NCBI GenBank assembly: GCA_029263015.1
Contig: JAJCYI010000215.1
Coordinates: 1-64,000 of the forward strand
Direction of reading: 5' to 3'
Length of the DNA stretch: 64,000 bases
Origin: Saprospiraceae bacterium
GTDB taxonomy: Bacteria > Bacteroidota > Bacteroidia > Chitinophagales > Saprospiraceae
The translations under genes were made by a program, and so were the position numbers. Under the pieces are notes generated by a model. The model did not search any database. It saw only the letters and a program-made list of their open reading frames with translations, and was not told the origin of the DNA. Positions 51,835 to 61,480 of the stretch are shown here, in pieces. Within the stretch, counting starts at the first letter, position 1. Every line of letters starts with the position of its first letter.

Positions 51835-52635
51835 TCACCTTGTAAACGCAACGATGACAGCAGTAACGGACAACAAACCAGATATAATTGGCAATATTTC
51901 CGAGATAGGGTCCCTAACGGTTGCGGTGACGGCAGGTATCGGTTCTACATATACAATGTCATTTTGTTTCAGGTAAAAATAAGGCGATTTGAAAATATCC
52001 GGGGAATGAATATTCAAATATCCAAATTCTCTTTTGTTTCCCTGTTCACGTATTACAAGAATGTTTTCTCGATTGCTGTATGGTGTAAGATCGCCTGCTT
52101 GCCCCAATGCTTCCAGAATAGTAATTCGTTCTCCCTGAACGCTGATTGTTCTTGGTGAATTTACTTCACCTAAGACAGTGAATCGGAAATTCATAAATCG
52201 GATTGTTACTACAGGGGTTAATATATAAGGCTTTAATTTCTCGATAATAATTTCTTTGGCCTCATCTATGGTAAATCCGGAAATATTAAATCGTCCTAAT
52301 ATTGGGAAATCTATGTTGCCTTCTTGGTCAACCAGATAACCCGTCAGGGTAGGGTTGGAACTATTGGTTATATTATTAATATTCGTACTTGGAAACAGAT
52401 TAAAAGGGTCAGCTGTTTCCTGATCCAAACTTTTTACCAGAATGAATAAGGCATCGTCCGGCTGTATTTTAATCCTGATTTGATTGTTGATCTGATGATT
52501 GTTCAGCGGTACAAATTCGGATTGGTTTCGGAAATACAACAATTGGGGGTGCTTCACACAAGCAAATTGGGAACATATAACTATAAACAGCACCAATTTA
52601 AAACCATAACTGCGAGTGATTATTTTTTTTGTCAC
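51835..52635 (-). CDS. wza: Wza-type polysaccharide export outer-membrane lipoprotein
   Basis: A 266-residue lipoprotein that forms the outer-membrane export channel. It starts at GTG 52635, directly after an in-frame TAA. The signal peptide FKLVLFIVICSQFAC ends in a lipobox with the acylated Cys near residue 26. The polysaccharide export domain is at about 45-135 (IRIKIQPDDALFILV, GYLVDQEGNIDFPILGRFNISG), followed by an SLBB-like domain (FTVLGEVNSPRTISVQGERITILEALGQAGDLT). The C-terminal hydrophobic helix (ISGLLSVTAVIVAF) is usual in Bacteroidota Wza. It pairs with the Wzc encoded next. Confidence 0.95.
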   Translation of the reverse strand: MTKKIITRSYGFKLVLFIVICSQFACVKHPQLLYFRNQSEFVPLNNHQINNQIRIKIQPDDALFILVKSLDQETADPFNLFPSTNINNITNSSNPTLTGYLVDQEGNIDFPILGRFNISGFTIDEAKEIIIEKLKPYILTPVVTIRFMNFRFTVLGEVNSPRTISVQGERITILEALGQAGDLTPYSNRENILVIREQGNKREFGYLNIHSPDIFKSPYFYLKQNDIVYVEPIPAVTATVRDPISEILPIISGLLSVTAVIVAFTR

Positions 52636-52663
52636 TTAAATAGATTTTGTGAAATGGATTTGA

Positions 52664-53680
52664 CTAATATTTTTCAAAGCTTGACAGAATCTTTGGATTG
52701 GGTAATATTGTATTCTGAGCTGCTTTATACCATTCATAGGTTATTTTTGATCCTTCTTTGATCTTAAATTCAGGATTGTACCCCAAATAATTCATAGCCT
52801 TGGAAATATCCGCCAAGCTATGCTTCACGTCTCCCAAGCGCTCCGGGGCATGGATGGGGTCAAGCTGCGAACCGGTCAGCACTTTGAGGTGGTCGAACAA
52901 TTCCAAAAGGGTCGTCCGTTCGTTGGTGGCGATGTTATAGACCTGATTTAATGCTGCTATTTTATTTGTGAAAAGCGCCTTGATATTGGCCTGTACCGCA
53001 TTGGCGACATAAGTAAAATCCCTACTCGTCAATCCATCGCCGTTGATGGTCGGAGGGGTTTCTTCCAATATACATTTGATGAATAAAGGAATGACTGCGG
53101 CATAGGCGCCATTTGGGTCTTGTTTTGGCCCGAATATATTGAAGTAGCGCAGGCCTATAAAATTGAAATCATAAAACCTTGAAAAAACTTCCGCATAAAG
53201 TTCATTTACCAGTTTGGTAACAGCATAAGGGGAAAGCGGTTTTCCAATCACGTCTTCCCGTTTGGGCAGATAAGGGCTGTCGCCATAGGTGGAAGAAGAA
53301 GCTGCAAATACAACCCTGTTGATTTTTGCTTCTTTGGCGGCAACAAATACATTCAAAGTACCTGAAATATTTACTTCATTGGTCGTTAGTGGATCATTTA
53401 TGGATCTTGGGACTGAGCCCAAGGCGGCCTGATGGGAAACCAGGTCAATGTCTTTGCAGGCTTCTTTGCAGGTTTTGACTTCCCGGATATCTCCCTTTAA
53501 AAATTCAAATTTTGGATTGCTTTCAAATTCGCTTAGGTTTTCAATATGGCCTGTGGCCAGGTTGTCGAGTACCCGCACGAGTTCCACATTTTCGAGTTGG
53601 AGCAGGGCTTCTACTAAATTGGAGCCAATGAAGCCTGCGCCACCGGTTACGAGGATTTTTTGTTTAGCCACGAATTGCAC
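52664..53680 (-). CDS. wbpP: UDP-N-acetylglucosamine 4-epimerase (WbpP-like)
   Basis: A 338-residue extended SDR, very close in pattern to WbpP. It has KILVTGGAGFIGSNLVEALL, VLDNLATGHIENL, HQAALGSVPRSINDPL, FAASSSTYGDSPYLPK and YAVTK (Tyr-x3-Lys), and RYFNIFGPKQDPNGAYAAVIP. WbpP interconverts UDP-GlcNAc and UDP-GalNAc, or their uronic acids, supplying a GalNAc-type sugar. It is more GC-rich than wza and wzc that follow, marking the edge of the AT-rich core. The upstream gap carries short A/T-rich repeat sequence of the kind found around the inserted small genes. Confidence 0.92.
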   Translation of the reverse strand: MQFVAKQKILVTGGAGFIGSNLVEALLQLENVELVRVLDNLATGHIENLSEFESNPKFEFLKGDIREVKTCKEACKDIDLVSHQAALGSVPRSINDPLTTNEVNISGTLNVFVAAKEAKINRVVFAASSSTYGDSPYLPKREDVIGKPLSPYAVTKLVNELYAEVFSRFYDFNFIGLRYFNIFGPKQDPNGAYAAVIPLFIKCILEETPPTINGDGLTSRDFTYVANAVQANIKALFTNKIAALNQVYNIATNERTTLLELFDHLKVLTGSQLDPIHAPERLGDVKHSLADISKAMNYLGYNPEFKIKEGSKITYEWYKAAQNTILPNPKILSSFEKY

Positions 53681-53729
53681 TAATTTTCACGAATTGAGGA
53701 TTGAGATAGTTGAAACGGTTTAGTAGGAC

Positions 53730-54803
53730 CTAACTAAAAACGGATATGCCAGCCTGGTTGTACACCAAATACCACTTCACAAATTTGGCGATGCCTTCCT
53801 TGATGGTGGTCTTGGGCTGATAGCCAAAATCCGAAGCAAGATCGGAGACATCGGCATAAGTTGTTTCCACGTCACCGGGCTGCATGGGCAGGTATTCCTT
53901 CTGTGCCTCAATGCCCAGTTCATCTTCGATGGCAGTAATAAACTCTATCAGCGGGGTCGGCCTGCTGTTGCCGATGTTATAAATCCGGAACGGGGCATCG
54001 GGGGAGTACGGCTTACGGCTTACGGTTGACGGTTGACGGGACGGGGCCTGGCCCAATATGCGGGCGACGCCTTCCACTATGTCATCAATATAGGTGAAAT
54101 CACGTGACAGGTTGCCTTCGTTGAACACTTTTATTGGTTGGCCTTCCAGCATGGCTTTGGTGAAAAGGGAGTAGGCCATGTCGGGGCGGCCCCAGGGGCC
54201 ATAGACGGTGAAAAACCTTAGTCCTGTCGTGGGTATTTGGAACAGGTGGCTGTATGTATGGGCCATCAGTTCATTGCTCTTTTTGGTGGCGGCGTAAAAG
54301 GAAATGGGAGCATCGGTCGGGTCTTCGACCTTGAACGGTACTTGTTGGCTGTTACCATAAACGGAAGAACTGCTGGCAAAAACCAAATGCTCTACCTGGT
54401 GGTGGCGGCACGATTCCAGGATGTTGAAAAAGCCGACAATGTTGCTTTGTATATAAGCTTCTGGATGCTTTATACTGTACCGGACGCCAGCCTGTGCAGC
54501 GAGGTGGCAGACTTTTTCAAATTTATATTTCACAAAAAGCCGCTCCAAATTTGCAGCATCTTCTATCCCCAATTGCAGAAAAGTATAATTCGGATATTTG
54601 GTGCTGCTGACGGGTTCGTTGTACGCTACCTTCCTGTTTTCGATGCCCGCATTTTCCAAACGGTCGAGCTTGAGTTTGACGTCGTAATAATTGTTGAGGT
54701 TGTCAATACCTATGACGTTGTGTCCCTCTTTTGCCAAACGGTTGACCAAATGAAAGCCGATGAATCCAGCTGCACCGGTTACTAATATGTGTTTTTTAGC
54801 CAC
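53730..54803 (-). CDS. UDP-glucuronate 4-epimerase-like SDR
   Basis: A 357-residue extended SDR of the UDP-glucuronate epimerase type, giving UDP-galacturonate. It has ILVTGAAGFIGFHLVNRLA, GIDNLNNYYDVKLKLDRL (the family hallmark), CHLAAQAGVRYSIKHPEAY, FASSSSVYGNSQQVPF and YAATK, then RFFTVYGPWGRPDMA. The variable surface loop before FRIYNIGNS (APSRQPSTVSRKPYSPDAP) is encoded by a short DNA repeat (see separate entry), so the loop is probably a repeat insertion or replacement. No UDP-glucose dehydrogenase is in the window, so the acid must come from elsewhere. Confidence 0.9.
   Translation of the reverse strand: MAKKHILVTGAAGFIGFHLVNRLAKEGHNVIGIDNLNNYYDVKLKLDRLENAGIENRKVAYNEPVSSTKYPNYTFLQLGIEDAANLERLFVKYKFEKVCHLAAQAGVRYSIKHPEAYIQSNIVGFFNILESCRHHQVEHLVFASSSSVYGNSQQVPFKVEDPTDAPISFYAATKKSNELMAHTYSHLFQIPTTGLRFFTVYGPWGRPDMAYSLFTKAMLEGQPIKVFNEGNLSRDFTYIDDIVEGVARILGQAPSRQPSTVSRKPYSPDAPFRIYNIGNSRPTPLIEFITAIEDELGIEAQKEYLPMQPGDVETTYADVSDLASDFGYQPKTTIKEGIAKFVKWYLVYNQAGISVFS
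54006..54042. repeat. Short TACGGCT/TACGGTTGACGG repeat inside the epimerase gene
   Basis: Two kinds of tandem units (TACGGCT, then GGTTGAC) follow each other within the coding sequence and encode part of the loop PSRQPSTVSRKP. The reading frame is kept. The sequence looks like an intergenic-type small repeat that has entered a permissive loop. Confidence 0.75.
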
Positions 54804-54844
54804 GAATTTTCACCAATGTGGGTTTAGGGTAGCCGCTAATTTCG

Positions 54845-56390
<1,546 letters not shown>

Positions 56391-56393
56391 GGT

Positions 56394-56681
56394 TTATAAT
56401 TCTATTGCATTCTCTAAGGCTATATATTTAAAAGGAGATTTATCCTCATAAGTAAAGCTCACAATGTCCAGCCTTTGCTCCCCAAAGCGTTTCCAGAATG
56501 CCACCTTGACTTTAATGATTTCTGAAAGACTCATTTCCCTGTTGCTCAATACCAGAATGTCAATGTCGCCCCCTTTTTTATTGTCATCAGTCCTGGAACC
56601 AAAAAGGAGAACATTTGCAGCGGCTACAGATTTGCAAATGTTTTGTTTCAAAAAAACCGATTCTTCTTTTTTCAACCTCAT
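56394..56681 (-). CDS. MntA-like minimal nucleotidyltransferase antitoxin
   Basis: A 95-residue protein with the pol-beta-type motif VLLFGSRTDDNKKGGDIDILVLSN: GSR followed at the right distance by D-I-D. It lacks further domains, as MNT antitoxins do. It is co-transcribed with the HEPN gene downstream (3-bp gap). By family knowledge it adds AMP to the HEPN partner. It sits in the middle of the diacetamido-uronate genes. Confidence 0.88.
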   Translation of the reverse strand: MRLKKEESVFLKQNICKSVAAANVLLFGSRTDDNKKGGDIDILVLSNREMSLSEIIKVKVAFWKRFGEQRLDIVSFTYEDKSPFKYIALENAIEL

Positions 56682-56765
56682 GTCAAACTATTGGGGAATT
56701 ACGCACGTTTCAAAATCCTTTTCATTGCCCACCTTATACTTTCCGAATTGGCCGTTATGTTTCCA

Positions 56766-57416
56766 TTAATGAATACGAATTAAGTTCTCTTCTTTCAATT
56801 TATAAACAGATCCGCTGCACGGACATGTCGCTTCCCCTTTGTCATCAAAATGCAACCGCTCACCATGTTCACTCATCCATCCAATTCGCCTTCCAGGATT
56901 ACCCACGATTAATGCATAATCTTTCACCCCTTTTGTTATTACTGTCCCTGCACCGATAAAGGCATATTTTCCGATTGGGTTGCCGCAAACAATAGTAGCG
57001 TTTGCCCCGATGGTAGCGCCTTTACCGACCACCGTTTTCATATATTCCCCTTTTCTGTTTACCGCACTGCGGGGGTTATATACATTTGTAAATACCATGC
57101 TCGGGCCGAGGAAAACATCGTCCTCGCATTCCACCCCTTCATATATGGAGACGTTGTTTTGCACTTTTACATTGTTGCCCAAAATGACGCCGTTGGCAAC
57201 ATATACATTTTGGCCAAGGTTGCAGTTTTTGCCGATAATAGCGCCGGGCATGATATGGGAGAAGTGCCATATTTTAGAGCCTGTGCCGATTTTGGCGCCG
57301 TCGTCAATGATTGCGGTGGAGTGGGAGAAGTATGAAGTCTGTTTGGCGATGGTTTGAAAATATAGGTGGACTGAAAAAGGAAGGGCCTTATTTTTTCTTT
57401 TTTTGAATAGCTTCAA
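56766..57416 (-). CDS. wbpD: WbpD-like N-acetyltransferase (left-handed beta-helix)
   Basis: A 216-residue acyltransferase with hexapeptide repeats: [39 protein letters not shown] and onward, giving a left-handed beta-helix trimer. [17 protein letters not shown] and [17 protein letters not shown] are WbpD/WlbB signatures, with the catalytic Asn and His region. It acetylates the 3-amino group of UDP-2-acetamido-3-amino-uronate made by WbpE. The N-terminal 30 residues are uncertain: the ATG at 57416 overlaps the upstream nuclease-like gene by 29 bp and no other ATG precedes the repeats. Confidence 0.9.
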   Translation of the reverse strand: MKLFKKRKNKALPFSVHLYFQTIAKQTSYFSHSTAIIDDGAKIGTGSKIWHFSHIMPGAIIGKNCNLGQNVYVANGVILGNNVKVQNNVSIYEGVECEDDVFLGPSMVFTNVYNPRSAVNRKGEYMKTVVGKGATIGANATIVCGNPIGKYAFIGAGTVITKGVKDYALIVGNPGRRIGWMSEHGERLHFDDKGEATCPCSGSVYKLKEENLIRIH

Positions 57417-58083
57417 AGTTGACTATACGCATGTTGTCGTCCCCCAAAATCAGTGCGTAAATATTCATACGGGTCAATTTTTTCAAAATATTGTCGGGGA
57501 TGGACATACTGGCAAAAATGGATACCAGTTCTTTATTTGAATATTCCGGAAATACTGCCAAGAAATTTTCTTTTACTTTTGGCAGCTTATTGACGTAATC
57601 CATCCTTGCTGTAAACTTGGCCTCCATTAGGAACACTTTGTTTTCCGTCTCTACAATGCCATCAAATTCATATTCGTCGCCTTTTTTCAGAACGTTCCGT
57701 TTGCGGACGTTCGGCATGATGGTGAGTATCTCAGTTTCCCCAAAAAGCTCTTTGGCTATCCTTGGAATATTAGGAAGGGAAATATCCTCGGCGAAAGAAC
57801 CGAGCTTGTGAGCCAATTCTGCCCATTGCCTTTTCATCGTTTTAGTGTCAGTACGAACTTCGTCCTTGAAGTCCCCCATCTCATCCTTGAACTCCCTCAT
57901 TTCGTTTTTGAACTCCCTCATCTCGTCCTTGAACTCCCTCATCTCGTCCTTGAACTCCTTCATCTCCCTACTGAGGTTTTCTATACTTTTCTCCATACGG
58001 TACAAAGATTTGTCCGTATGGATGATAAACCTATTCAGGGTATCTTCTAGGAAACTTACTTTTTCTCCAATTGGTTCTACCAT
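57388..58083 (-). CDS. Coiled-coil PD-(D/E)XK nuclease-like protein (DUF3782-like)
   Basis: A 231-residue protein. Residues 20-70 form a coiled coil made of five nearly identical heptads (EFKDEMR-type). The C-terminal part has [21 protein letters not shown], in which E, D and E-x-K fit the PD-(D/E)XK core, followed by strands and a final [17 protein letters not shown] recall DUF3782-type proteins of this build in cyanobacteria and Bacteroidota, without known function. It interrupts the wbpE-wbpD order, so it is probably an accessory insertion. The heptads are encoded by a 21-bp DNA repeat. Confidence 0.7.
   Translation of the reverse strand: MVEPIGEKVSFLEDTLNRFIIHTDKSLYRMEKSIENLSREMKEFKDEMREFKDEMREFKNEMREFKDEMGDFKDEVRTDTKTMKRQWAELAHKLGSFAEDISLPNIPRIAKELFGETEILTIMPNVRKRNVLKKGDEYEFDGIVETENKVFLMEAKFTARMDYVNKLPKVKENFLAVFPEYSNKELVSIFASMSIPDNILKKLTRMNIYALILGDDNMRIVNFEAIQKKKK
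57861..57966. repeat. 21-bp tandem repeat coding for heptads
   Basis: About five copies of a 21-bp unit (CTCCCTCATCTCGTCCTTGA-like on the plus strand) encode successive EFKDEMR heptads. The unit length matches one coiled-coil heptad, so copy-number change would alter coiled-coil length without breaking frame or register. Confidence 0.9.
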
Positions 58084-58169
58084 GATATATTATGCTTAAA
58101 GATAAATTGTGCTTTTGTAAACACACAAGTTACAAAACTTGTTCCTTTTAGTCAAATGCCTCCTACCTG

Positions 58170-59300
58170 TCAAATGGCCTGGACAGATTGTTCATTAAAA
58201 AAGTCAGTTAGGACAGCGGTAATATATGACTGTAAAGTTTCATCCATCTCTGTATGTATCGGCAATGAAATAACTGATTTACATAATTCTTCCGTCACAA
58301 GCAAAGGCTTTCCGTCGTAATATTTCGCAAACGCATTCTGTCGGTAAAGGGGCAAGGGGTAATAAATCCCAAAAGGAATATTATACTTTTTCAAATGAAC
58401 ACCCAATTCATCCCTTTTCCCGTTTTCTACTTTTAATGTATATTGGTGAAAAACATGGGTGGAATTATTTTGTCTGGTCGGAATTATTAATTCAGGAATT
58501 TCTTTAAATGCCTGGTCATAATAATCAGCTGTTTTTTGGCGAGCAACGCAATACCGATCAAGGTGTTTTAATTTAACATTCAATATAGCAGCTTGCATGG
58601 CATCCAAGCGTGAATTGCAACCGATTGTTTCGTGGTAATATTTTTTTACCTGCCCGTGGTTGGCGATCATTTTTATTTTGGAATACAAATCATCGTCGTT
58701 GCAGAATATAGCACCGCCGTCGCCATAGCACCCCAAATTTTTGGATGGAAAAAAAGAGGTGGTGCCGATATGGCCAATGGTGCCAGCCTTATGCGTTTCT
58801 CCATTTTTAAAAGTATAATCTGCATTAATGGCTTGGGCGTTGTCTTCGACTACATATATTCCATGTTTATTGGCCACTTCCATGATGGGCTCCATATCGG
58901 CACTTTGGCCAAATAAATGAACAGGAACTACTGCTTTGGTTTCCGGAGTAATTGCTGCTTCAATTATTTCAGCAGTAACATTGAATGTATCTGGATCAAC
59001 ATCTACCATTACTGGTTTTAATTGAAGTAAGGCGATAACTTCGGCGGTAGCTACATAGGTAAAGGCAGGAACGATTACTTCGTCGCCGGGTTTTAATCCC
59101 AATGCCATCAATGCGATTTGCAAAGCATCTGTTCCATTGGCACAGGGGATAACATGTTTTACTTTTAATTGGCGCTCTAAAGCAGTTTTAAATTCATTGA
59201 CAACAGGGCCACCAATAAATTGAGTTGAATTTAAAACGTGTGATATAGCCTCATCTATTTCGGGTTTTATTTTTTGGTATTGACTTTTTAAGTCAACCAT
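58170..59300 (-). CDS. wbpE: DegT-family aminotransferase, WbpE-like
   Basis: About 376 residues from ATG 59300 (MVDLKSQYQKIKPEIDEAI), the usual family start. The track's start at 59396 overlaps the four-helix-bundle gene and adds 32 atypical residues. PLP-binding EDNAQAINA and catalytic Lys in FFPSKNLGCYGDGG are clear, and the fold runs to the normal end. WbpE transfers an amino group from glutamate to the 3-keto group of UDP-GlcNAc-3-keto-uronate. WbpD and WbpB are encoded downstream, so the three form one pathway despite the inserted genes between them. Confidence 0.92.
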   Translation of the reverse strand: MVDLKSQYQKIKPEIDEAISHVLNSTQFIGGPVVNEFKTALERQLKVKHVIPCANGTDALQIALMALGLKPGDEVIVPAFTYVATAEVIALLQLKPVMVDVDPDTFNVTAEIIEAAITPETKAVVPVHLFGQSADMEPIMEVANKHGIYVVEDNAQAINADYTFKNGETHKAGTIGHIGTTSFFPSKNLGCYGDGGAIFCNDDDLYSKIKMIANHGQVKKYYHETIGCNSRLDAMQAAILNVKLKHLDRYCVARQKTADYYDQAFKEIPELIIPTRQNNSTHVFHQYTLKVENGKRDELGVHLKKYNIPFGIYYPLPLYRQNAFAKYYDGKPLLVTEELCKSVISLPIHTEMDETLQSYITAVLTDFFNEQSVQAI

Positions 59301-59358
59301 TTGAATAGGGCTTGTTTTTGGTTGAATGTTTTTGGTTGTTAGTTCATTCACATTCAAA

Positions 59359-59730
59359 TTATTTGAGCAGCGTTTTAATGTACCGGATATATCCATTAAT
59401 CAGTTTAATCGCAGTATCAATTTTGGATATTCCAATATAGTTTTCTTCGATAGATATGTATTGTTCTTCATGTGCGGTAATGGTATCATCAATCACTTCA
59501 TATAACGACCCTCTTGCAATTCTGCAAAATTGGATGTTTTCTCCATGATGATGGCGACCAAACCCCTCTGCTATATTTCTTGTTGATGATCTTGCTGTCC
59601 TCCGCATATTATCTTTTAGGTCGAATTTTTCTTCTTTGGGGAATTTATTACTAATCGCCATTACCCATCTGACAACTTCTCTACATGCCTTCCAACATTT
59701 CAATTCTTCGAAGCTTGTGAGGGTTGCCAT
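59359..59730 (-). CDS. Four-helix-bundle protein (23S rRNA IVS-protein family)
   Basis: A 123-residue helical protein: TSFEELKCWKACREVVRWVMAISNKFPKEE, DNMRRTARSSTRNIAEGFGR, then FCRIARGSLYEVIDDTITA. This is the signature of the S23/four-helix-bundle family first found in 23S rRNA intervening sequences and very common as single genes between operons in Bacteroidota. Function is unknown; a link to diversity-generating retroelements exists in some genomes, but no such element is seen here. It separates cysN from wbpE. Confidence 0.9.
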   Translation of the reverse strand: MATLTSFEELKCWKACREVVRWVMAISNKFPKEEKFDLKDNMRRTARSSTRNIAEGFGRHHHGENIQFCRIARGSLYEVIDDTITAHEEQYISIEENYIGISKIDTAIKLINGYIRYIKTLLK

Positions 59731-59789
59731 AATTTCAAGAAATTATTGAATGTTCGCAAAACGAACAACTATCAACACCTAACCAACAA

Positions 59790-61037
59790 CTAAATCACCA
59801 TCCCCGCTGCTACGGTCTCATTCGTCCCCTCGTCAATTAAAATAATACTGCCGGTAATGCGGTTCTTGCGGTACGCATCAACAAATAATGGTTTGGTCGT
59901 TCGTAATTGTATCCTGGCAATATCATTCATGCCGACTTGTTTGTCTTCCAGGTTCCGGTGCAGGGAGTTGATGTCCATTTTATATTGTATTTTTTTTATC
60001 ATGCAGCGGGCGGTATTCGTTGTGTGCATGATCGTATATTTCCCTCTTGGGTGCAATGGTTTTTGATTGAACCAGCAGATCATTAAATCAAGGTCTTGGG
60101 TTACATCAGGTTTGTTGTTTTCCCGAACAATCATTTCTCCCCGGCTTAAATCCAGATCAGCATTTAATAAAATAGTAACGGACATGGGCGGGTGCGCTTG
60201 GGGGATTTCGCCGTCTACTGTATCTATTTTTGCGATGGTCGTAGTAAAGCCCGATGGCAACAACATTACTTTATCGCCCTTTTTAATAACACCTCCCGCG
60301 ACCCTGCCGGCATATCCTCGGTAGTCATGAAATTCATCATTATAAGGACGCACCACGTGCTGTACCGGAAAACGGATGTCTATAAAATTGTGATCGCTGC
60401 CGATGTGTACGTTTTCCAAATAATAGAGTAGGGTAGTGCCTTCGAACCACCCCATATTTTCAGAACGGTTAACAATATTGTCGCCTTTTAATGCAGATAT
60501 AGGAACGAAAGTGACATCGTGTACATCCAATTTGGCAGCAAATTCCTCGTAATCCTCTTTTATTTTTTCGTAAACGTCCTGGCTATAATCTACCAAGTCC
60601 ATTTTATTTATGCAAATTACCAAATGCGGTATTTGCAATAAAGAAGATATGATGGAATGCCGTCGGGTTTGTTCCAAAACACCTTTTCTGGCATCAATCA
60701 AGATCAATGCAACGTTGGCCGTTGAGGCACCAGTGACCATGTTCCTGGTATATTGAACGTGTCCTGGTGTGTCGGCGATTATGAATTTCCGTTTCGGTGT
60801 CGAAAAATAGCGGTAGGCCACATCGATTGTTATTCCTTGTTCTCTTTCTGCTTTTAGGCCGTCCGTTAGCAGTGCCAAGTTTATCTCTGTATCGCCCTGT
60901 TTTTCTGAGGCTGTTTTAACGGCGTCCAACTGGTCTTCAAATATGGATTTTGAATCGTATAATAAGCGTCCTATCAAAGTGCTTTTCCCGTCGTCAACGG
61001 AGCCTGCTGTGGTGAATCTTAAAAGTTCAGATGTCAT
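59790..61037 (-). CDS. cysN: Sulfate adenylyltransferase subunit 1 (GTPase)
   Basis: About 415 residues from ATG 61037; the GTG at 61049 is inside flanking repeat sequence. It is an EF-Tu-like GTPase with FTTAGSVDDGKSTLIGRLLYDS (P-loop), EREQGITIDVAYRYF (switch I), ADTPGHVQYTRNM (switch II) and INKMDLVDY. With CysD it makes APS from sulfate and ATP. A separate CysC makes PAPS, so this CysN lacks a fused kinase domain. Its place in a capsule locus suggests sulfate for polymer modification or local sulfur assimilation. A GxxExxY gene separates it from cysD. Confidence 0.96.
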   Translation of the reverse strand: MTSELLRFTTAGSVDDGKSTLIGRLLYDSKSIFEDQLDAVKTASEKQGDTEINLALLTDGLKAEREQGITIDVAYRYFSTPKRKFIIADTPGHVQYTRNMVTGASTANVALILIDARKGVLEQTRRHSIISSLLQIPHLVICINKMDLVDYSQDVYEKIKEDYEEFAAKLDVHDVTFVPISALKGDNIVNRSENMGWFEGTTLLYYLENVHIGSDHNFIDIRFPVQHVVRPYNDEFHDYRGYAGRVAGGVIKKGDKVMLLPSGFTTTIAKIDTVDGEIPQAHPPMSVTILLNADLDLSRGEMIVRENNKPDVTQDLDLMICWFNQKPLHPRGKYTIMHTTNTARCMIKKIQYKMDINSLHRNLEDKQVGMNDIARIQLRTTKPLFVDAYRKNRITGSIILIDEGTNETVAAGMVI

Positions 61038-61040
61038 ACA

Positions 61041-61072
61041 ATTAGACACAAATTACACATATTTCACTAATT
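61041..61072. repeat. Imperfect inverted repeat, left border of the GxxExxY gene
   Basis: The sequence AGACACAAATTACACATATT... pairs with the reverse complement of 61448-61480 (AGACTCAAATTTCCACAAAT...) with several mismatches over about 29 bp. It lies just beyond the cysN start. Confidence 0.6.
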
Positions 61073-61441
61073 AATTATTCGTTTGTGTTGGAATGATTGT
61101 CCACCAAAATTAAGTACTAATCCAAGATTAGAATTGGCGATTGAAATATAATTTAATGTCTGCTTTATGTGATTTTTATTTATTTCACTTACAGCTTTTA
61201 TTTCCAGGATTAAATCACCATACGCAACAAAATCAGCATAAAAGTGATGGGCGAGAATAATATCCTTGTAGTGGACATCAAATTTGCTTTCTCTACTAAA
61301 TGGTATTTCATTAATCTTGAATTCGTACTCCAATGCATCTTTATAGACTATTTCTAACAAGCCAGGACCGAAGGTTCTATGTATATCCATACAAATGCCA
61401 ACAATTTGATAGCATCCTTCTTGGTACAAAAATCCGCTCAC
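61067..61441 (-). CDS. GxxExxY-family protein
   Basis: A 124-residue protein with the defining motif in FGPGLLEIVYKDALEYEF (G-x-x-E-x-x-Y), the N-terminal CYQIVGICMDIHRTFG helix and the core strands ILAHHFYADFVAYGDLILEIKAVSEI with E-x-K, reminiscent of a nuclease-like PD-(D/E)XK fold. The function of the family is unknown. It starts at GTG 61441. It is wedged between cysD and cysN, which normally overlap or abut, and is bordered by imperfect inverted repeats, so I treat it as a mobile insertion that left both flanking genes intact. Confidence 0.9.
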   Translation of the reverse strand: MSGFLYQEGCYQIVGICMDIHRTFGPGLLEIVYKDALEYEFKINEIPFSRESKFDVHYKDIILAHHFYADFVAYGDLILEIKAVSEINKNHIKQTLNYISIANSNLGLVLNFGGQSFQHKRIIN

Positions 61442-61447
61442 GAAAAC

Positions 61448-61480
61448 TGAATTTGTGTAATTTGTGGAAATTTGAGTCTA
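61448..61480. repeat. Imperfect inverted repeat, right border of the GxxExxY gene
   Basis: Inverted partner of 61041-61072. It includes the TAG stop codon of cysD at its outer end, suggesting that the insertion landed at the cysD stop. Confidence 0.6.

Noticed and set aside
54237-54785. 182-residue plus-strand ORF over the epimerase gene
   Set aside because: Mirror frame of a clear extended-SDR gene.
59301-59396. 32 extra N-terminal residues of the WbpE-like ORF
   Set aside because: They overlap the four-helix-bundle gene and do not match the family; ATG 59300 gives the normal start.
59359-59730. Diversity-generating retroelement suggested by the four-helix-bundle gene
   Set aside because: No reverse transcriptase, template repeat or variable repeat is seen nearby; the gene is most likely a stand-alone family member.
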